Shown piece after piece: positions 59,808 through 64,000 of a stretch of DNA of 64,000 nucleotides. The number at the start of each line of letters is the position of its first letter. Position 1 is the first letter of the stretch. The notes under the pieces were generated by a model. The model saw only the letters and a list, made by a program, of their open reading frames with translations. It made no database searches and was not told where the DNA came from. The DNA is from Rhodospirillales bacterium (lineage in GTDB: Bacteria > Pseudomonadota > Alphaproteobacteria > Rhodospirillales > JASLQF01): contig JASLQF010000041.1 of NCBI GenBank assembly GCA_030744625.1, positions 1 to 64,000 on the forward strand, given 5' to 3'. Both the position numbers and the translations under genes were made by a program.

Positions 59808-61045
59808 TGCCCGACCGAGGCGGCGCCGCGCTCGCCGACCTGCTCGAAGCTCTGGAAGCGATCCAGGCGGAAGGGGCTCAGGATGTCCGGCTGGCGCCCC
59901 GTCGCCAGGCATTCGGCCATGCGCTTGCCCGATACCGGCGTCGCCTTGAAGCCCCATGTCCCCCAGCCGGCGTCGATGTAGTAGTTGTCGATTTCGGTCA
60001 GCCCCATGACCGGGCTGAAGTCGGGCGTCATGTCGGCCATGCCGGCCCACTGGCGCATGACCTTGACGCGCGCCAGGAAAGGGAAGAGCTCCAGAATGTG
60101 GGCGATCAGGCCCTCCTTGAACTCCAGGGTCGAGCGGTTGGCGTAGAGGCCGTAGGGATCGGTCGAGCCGCCCATGACCAGCTCGCCCCTGTCCGACTGG
60201 CTGACGTAGACGTGCAGGCTGCCCGACACCACGATGGGATCGAGGAAGGGCTTGAGGGGCACCGACACGCAGGCCTGCAGGGGCACCGTGCGGATGGGAA
60301 GCTTGATCCCCGCCATCGCCGCCACCACCGAGCTCGACCCCGCCGTCGCCTGCAGGACCAGACCGGCGCCGATGGTGCCGCGCGTCGTCTCGACGCCCGT
60401 GACGCGGCCATTGGCGCGTTGGAAGCCGGTGACCTCGGTCTTCTGGTGAATCTCGACGCCGCGCCTCCAGGCGCCGTGCCCGTAACCCCAGGCCACGGCG
60501 TCGTGGCGCGCGATGGCGCCGGGCGGATGGTAAAGGGCGCCCATCACCGGATAGCGCGCGTCCTGCCCGAGATGAAGCTCGGGGCACAGCTTGGCAAGCT
60601 CGGCCGGGAAGACGAGTTCCGAGGCGACGCCCAGGTGCTTGTTGACCTCGGCCCGCCAGCGCATGGTGCGCAGCGCCGCGTCGGTGTGGGCCAGGGTCAG
60701 GTGGCCACGCTCCGAATAGAGAATGTTGAGGTCGAGCTCGCCCGACAGGTCCTGGAACAGCCGGCAGCTCTCGTCATAGAACCTGACGCCTTCCGGCGTC
60801 AGGTAGTTGGCGCGCACGATGGCCGTGTTGCGCCCGGTGTTGCCGCCGCCGACGTAGCCCTTGTCGAGAACGGCGACGTCGGTGATGCCGTGGTCGCGGG
60901 CCAGGTAGTAGGCGGCGGCCAGCCCGTGCCCACCGGCGCCGACGATGACGATGTCGTAGGAATCCTTAAGCTCGGTGACGGCCGGCAGGTAGCGGCGCGC
61001 CGGGTAGTGGCGCCGAAAACCGTATTTCAAGAGGCCGAACGGCAT
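59804..61045 (-). CDS. soxB: Sarcosine oxidase beta subunit-like protein (SoxB/MgdA-like)
   Basis: 413 aa. FAD-dependent amine oxidase. Begins FRRHYPARRYLPAV-like N-terminal helix, then the dinucleotide motif DIVIVGAGGHGLAAAYYLAR. Other blocks: RNTAIVRANYLTPEG, the substrate region ADMTPDFSPVMG and the FAD C-terminal loop YYIDAGWGTWGFKATPVSGK, all of the SoxB subfamily. The C-terminus (VGERGAASVGH) ends at the TAG contributed by repeat copy C; length is near normal, so function is probably kept. Second gene of the operon after the GS-like gene (69-bp gap). Confidence 0.9.
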   Translation of the reverse strand: MPFGLLKYGFRRHYPARRYLPAVTELKDSYDIVIVGAGGHGLAAAYYLARDHGITDVAVLDKGYVGGGNTGRNTAIVRANYLTPEGVRFYDESCRLFQDLSGELDLNILYSERGHLTLAHTDAALRTMRWRAEVNKHLGVASELVFPAELAKLCPELHLGQDARYPVMGALYHPPGAIARHDAVAWGYGHGAWRRGVEIHQKTEVTGFQRANGRVTGVETTRGTIGAGLVLQATAGSSSVVAAMAGIKLPIRTVPLQACVSVPLKPFLDPIVVSGSLHVYVSQSDRGELVMGGSTDPYGLYANRSTLEFKEGLIAHILELFPFLARVKVMRQWAGMADMTPDFSPVMGLTEIDNYYIDAGWGTWGFKATPVSGKRMAECLATGRQPDILSPFRLDRFQSFEQVGERGAASVGH

Positions 61046-61114
61046 GCTCTCTCCCGCCGGCCGGCGCCGCCCTCCATGGGAGGGACCGCCGGACGCCGGG
61101 TCCCTTGGGCGTCG

Positions 61115-62422
61115 TCAGCAATCGAGGGTGTTCTTCCTCTCCCACGCCGACGGGTGGCTCATGAAGTCGTTCCAATCCTGCATCCTGAGCTTCAGGTAGC
61201 TCTGCACCACCTCCTTGCCGAAGGCGTCGCGCAGGATCTTGTTCTTCTCCATGAGGCGCAGCGCATCGAGCAGGTTGAGCGGCAGGCGCTTGACGCGGCG
61301 CAGGCGCCCGCCTTCCTCGTACATGTTGATGTCGAGCCGCTCGCCGGGGTCGCGCTTCTCGGCGACGCCGTCGAGGCCGGCGGCCAGCACCCCGGCTTGC
61401 ATCAGGTAGGGATTGGTGGAGCCATCCATGAGGCGCAGCTCGAAGCGCCCGGCGTCGGGGATGCGCACCATGTGGGTGCGGTTGTTGCCGCCATAGGTGA
61501 CGGCGTTGGGCGACCAAGTGGCGCCCGACGCCGTGACCGGCGCGTTGATGCGCTTGTAGCTGTTGACGGTGGGGTTGAAGATAGCGCACAGCGCGTCCGC
61601 CGAATGCATGATGCCGCCTAGGAAGTGGTAGCCCATCTTGGAGATGCCGACATCGTCCTTGCGGTCGTGGAACAGGTTGCGGCGCCCCGCCTTGTCCCAG
61701 ATCGAAACGTGGGCGTGGCAGCCGTTTCCGGTCAGTCTGTCGAAAGGCTTGGGCATGAAAGTTGCCCTAAAACCATGCTCTTCGGCGATGCTTTTAACCA
61801 TATACTTGAAGAACGCGTGCTTGTCGGCGGTGCGCAGGCAGTCGTCGTATTCCCAGTTCATCTCGAACTGGCCGTTGGCGTCCTCGTGGTCGTTCTGATA
61901 GGGCTCCCAGCCGAGTTCGATCATGCTGTCGCAGATGGCGCTGATGACGTCGTAGCGGCGCATCAGGGCGGACTGGTCGTAGCAGGGCTTGGGCTGGATA
62001 TCGAGGGGATCGGAGATGGCCTCGCCGTCCGGCGCGATCAGGAAGAACTCGCACTCGACGCCGGTCTTCATGCGCCAGCCCTTCTTGGCGGCGCGCGCGA
62101 TCTGGCGCTTGAGGACGATGCGCGGCGAGGCCTCGACCTCGACGCCGTCCATCCACAGATCGGCGGCCAGCCAGCCCACCTCGGGCTTCCACGGCAACTG
62201 GATCAGGCTCTCCGCATCGGGAATGGCGAACATGTCCGGGTGGGCCGGGGTCATGTCGAGCCACGCCGCGAAGCCGGCGAAGCCGGCGCCCTCCTTTTGC
62301 ATGGCGCCGATGGCGCGCGCCGGCACCAGCTTGGCGCGCAGGACGCCGAACATGTCGACGAAATTGATCAGGAAATACTTGATGCCTTTTTGCTTGGCGA
62401 CTCGCGCCAGATCGACGGCCAT
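61115..62422 (-). CDS. Type III glutamine synthetase (GlnT) / gamma-glutamylmethylamide synthetase (GmaS)-like ligase
   Basis: 435 aa. Glutamine-synthetase fold: KYFLINFVDMFGVLRAKLVP and GAGFAGFAAWLDM in the N-terminal domain. The catalytic domain has GVECEFFLIAPDG, NDHEDANGQFEMNWEYDD, GCHAHVSIWDKAGR, and NSYKRINAP with TYGGNNRTHMVRIPDAGRFE for ATP and substrate. No adenylylation loop (NLYDLP-type) is visible. In some alphaproteobacteria this paralogue is gmaS, which makes gamma-glutamylmethylamide for methylamine use next to mgd (sox-like) genes; elsewhere it is glnT. GGGGGAGG precedes ATG 62422. First gene of the operon; a 187-bp divergent gap to the cyclase probably holds both promoters. 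Confidence 0.85.
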   Translation of the reverse strand: MAVDLARVAKQKGIKYFLINFVDMFGVLRAKLVPARAIGAMQKEGAGFAGFAAWLDMTPAHPDMFAIPDAESLIQLPWKPEVGWLAADLWMDGVEVEASPRIVLKRQIARAAKKGWRMKTGVECEFFLIAPDGEAISDPLDIQPKPCYDQSALMRRYDVISAICDSMIELGWEPYQNDHEDANGQFEMNWEYDDCLRTADKHAFFKYMVKSIAEEHGFRATFMPKPFDRLTGNGCHAHVSIWDKAGRRNLFHDRKDDVGISKMGYHFLGGIMHSADALCAIFNPTVNSYKRINAPVTASGATWSPNAVTYGGNNRTHMVRIPDAGRFELRLMDGSTNPYLMQAGVLAAGLDGVAEKRDPGERLDINMYEEGGRLRRVKRLPLNLLDALRLMEKNKILRDAFGKEVVQSYLKLRMQDWNDFMSHPSAWERKNTLDC

Positions 62423-62609
62423 CTCTGCCTCCCCCCTCAATCGGTTCGATACGATAAGATTCGTTTCAAGCGCGCCTCTTATATACGCTTTCCGGCGGCG
62501 GCGACTAGTGTGTGCACTCATAAACAAGAGACGCAGCCACGCGATAAATGACAGACACGACGACGTGCAATAAGTTAACCTCCCGGCGGGGAGCGAAACC
62601 TACGCGCAA

Positions 62610-64000
62610 ATGTTGCTGTTGGACCCGATGCCGGACGAATCCATCACTCGTAAATTGACCGCCATACTCTACGCCGACGTGGCCGGGTACAGCCGGCTTA
62701 CGGGTACCGACGAGGTCGGCACCCATAAACAGTTGTCGGCCGCACTCAACCTGATCTCGGGGCGCATCGAGGAGGCCGGCGGGCGCGTCGTCCACTACGC
62801 CGGCGACGCGGTGCTGGCGGAGTTCCAAAGCGTCGTCAAGGCGGTTGAGACGGCGGTCGGCATCCAACGCCGACTGGCCGAGGATGGCGCCGGCATCGCC
62901 GACGACAAACGCCTGCGCTTCCGCATCGGCGTCAACCTCGGCGAGGTGATCGTCGACCGGGACGACATTTACGGCGACGGGGTCAATGTCGCGGCAAGGC
63001 TCGAAAGCCTCGCCGAGCCCGGGGGCGTCAACGTCTCGGGCGCCGTCTATGAGCAGGTCAACGGCAAGCTCGACGTGGGCTTTGAGGACATGGGCGCCCA
63101 GGAAGTCAAGAATATCGCCCAACCGATTCATGTATATCGCATTCTGAGTTCGGTGCCGGCCCCATCCGCCGACGGCGAGGAAGCTGCTGCCGCCGGGAAG
63201 ACGGCAGCGCCCAAACCCGCGGTCGCCGAGAAACCCTCCATCGCCGTCCTGCCCTTCGACAACATGAGCGCCGATCCGGAGCAGGAGTTCTTCGCCGATG
63301 GCCTGACCGAGGATATCCTCACTCAATTGTCCCGCTTCAGCGGGCTATTGGTCATTTCGCGCACCTCCACCTTCGCCTACAAGGGAAAGTCCGTAACGGC
63401 CAGGGACGTGGCCCGTGAACTGGGCGTCCGCTATGTGGTCGAGGGCAGCGTCCGCAAGGCCGGCAACCGTGTGCGGGTGACGGTGCAGTTGATCGACGGA
63501 ACCAATGACCGCCACGTCTGGGCCGAGCGTTATGACCGCGACCTGGAGGACATATTCGCCATCCAGGATGCCATAACGGCGGCCATCACGGCGACGCTGC
63601 CGGGGCGCATCGAGGCGGACAGCCATGATCGGGCCCGTCAGATACCGACCGACAACATGCAGGCCTATGAATGCGTTCTTACCGGCAAGGTCCTCCACCA
63701 CCGCTCGAATCGTGACGACAACAAGGAGGCGCTTCGCCTTCTGGAGCGCGCCATAGCGCTGGATCCCGGTTATGCCCACGCCCGCGCCTGGCGGGCCTGC
63801 GTCCTCGGCCAGTCATGGGTTCACGGTTGGATCGATGGCGATCAAGATGTCCTTACTCGTGAAATAGAGGCCGAGCTGGAACGGGCCCTGGCACTGGATG
63901 AAAACGATGCCGACACCCATCGCATTCTTGCCGCGATCAACATCACGCGGCACGATTTCGAGCGGGCGCTCGTGCATCAGGAAAAAGCGCTTCGCCTGAA
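62610..64000 (+). CDS. Class III adenylate/guanylate cyclase with TPR repeats (3' end outside window)
   Basis: At least 463 aa, open at the window edge. The cyclase domain (about 14-180) has the metal Asp in AILYADVAGYSRL and the second metal motif GGRVVHYAGDAVLAEF, then FRIGVNLGEVIVDRDDIYGDG and VNVAARLESLAEPGG. A linker leads to a TolB/FlgO-like segment (PSIAVLPFDNMSADPEQEFF, then ADGLTEDILTQLSR). Then TPR-like repeats (EALRLLERAIALDPGYAHAR; RALALDENDADTHRILAAI). The layout is typical of soluble cAMP cyclases in Rhizobiales and Rhodospirillales. The start is ATG 62610 or 62628; no clear Shine-Dalgarno. Confidence 0.87.
   Translation, partial: MLLLDPMPDESITRKLTAILYADVAGYSRLTGTDEVGTHKQLSAALNLISGRIEEAGGRVVHYAGDAVLAEFQSVVKAVETAVGIQRRLAEDGAGIADDKRLRFRIGVNLGEVIVDRDDIYGDGVNVAARLESLAEPGGVNVSGAVYEQVNGKLDVGFEDMGAQEVKNIAQPIHVYRILSSVPAPSADGEEAAAAGKTAAPKPAVAEKPSIAVLPFDNMSADPEQEFFADGLTEDILTQLSRFSGLLVISRTSTFAYKGKSVTARDVARELGVRYVVEGSVRKAGNRVRVTVQLIDGTNDRHVWAERYDRDLEDIFAIQDAITAAITATLPGRIEADSHDRARQIPTDNMQAYECVLTGKVLHHRSNRDDNKEALRLLERAIALDPGYAHARAWRACVLGQSWVHGWIDGDQDVLTREIEAELERALALDENDADTHRILAAINITRHDFERALVHQEKALRL

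Noticed and set aside
59807-61621. 604-residue plus-strand frame opposite soxB and the GS-like gene
   Set aside because: Spans two genes and a gap; no domains; shadow of high-GC third positions.

Overview
The window is 64 kb of chromosome from a high-GC alphaproteobacterium, most like Rhodospirillales. The basis is gene order and gene form, not a database match: ribH-nusB-thiL; plsX-fabH-ihfA-merR; a fused ispDF; dusB(nifR3)-ntrBC-ntrYX-trkA-dat-HAD-hfq-hflX; and a K+-independent H+-pyrophosphatase. Almost everything up to about 33 kb and from 43 to 52 kb is core housekeeping DNA in compact operons with many 1-4 bp ATGA/TGATG-type overlaps.

Layout. 1-5.1 kb: riboflavin/NusB/thiamine cluster, a FliL-like membrane protein and hppA. 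5.2-10.4 kb: bamE, a cytochrome bc1 assembly chaperone, then yceD-rpmF-plsX-fabH-ihfA-merR and tRNA-Pro(GGG). 10.5-12.5 kb: a two-gene sugar or polyol catabolic unit. 12.5-19.5 kb: small genes, two receiver-domain proteins whose phospho-acceptor Asp is replaced (Asn in one, Glu in the other), cutA, ispDF and a CcsA-like protein. 19.5-33.7 kb: nitrogen two-component operon, K+ uptake, hfq/hflX, a small ribbon-helix-helix-like gene behind twin palindromes, and two metabolic enzymes. 33.7-36.3 kb: a degraded patch with a truncated FAD monooxygenase, an orphan gene of lower GC, and a VOC dioxygenase gene split by a 187-bp insertion with a 9-bp target duplication. 36.3-43 kb: lipoprotein, UbiD-type decarboxylase, mazG, methyltransferase, glycosyltransferase, MBL hydrolase. 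43-51.7 kb: tatD-metG-holB-tmk-dac, rlpA, mltB and a YdcF-like gene. 51.8-62.4 kb: two convergent catabolic operons. One encodes a fused cobalamin-dependent mutase-like protein, a P5C-reductase-like protein and an M24 peptidase-fold enzyme. The other encodes a GlnT/GmaS-like ligase plus soxB-D-A-G, which could be sarcosine oxidase or N-methylglutamate dehydrogenase. The window ends inside a class III adenylate cyclase with TPR repeats.

Three kinds of small non-autonomous repeat are visible. (i) A dispersed element with CTAG-ended terminal inverted repeats and two internal hairpins occurs three times (1-216 partial, 49592-49861, 59538-59807); both complete copies are exactly 270 bp, and one sits inside the sox operon and supplies the soxB stop codon. 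(ii) A TGTCCCTCG-rich element interrupts the VOC gene. (iii) An AT-rich inverted repeat sits at the 3' end of tatD and supplies its stop codon. The items I would check first are these elements, the cobalamin-mutase/sox locus, the twin operator-like palindromes at 31.7 kb and 19.5 kb, and the two receivers with altered acceptor residues.
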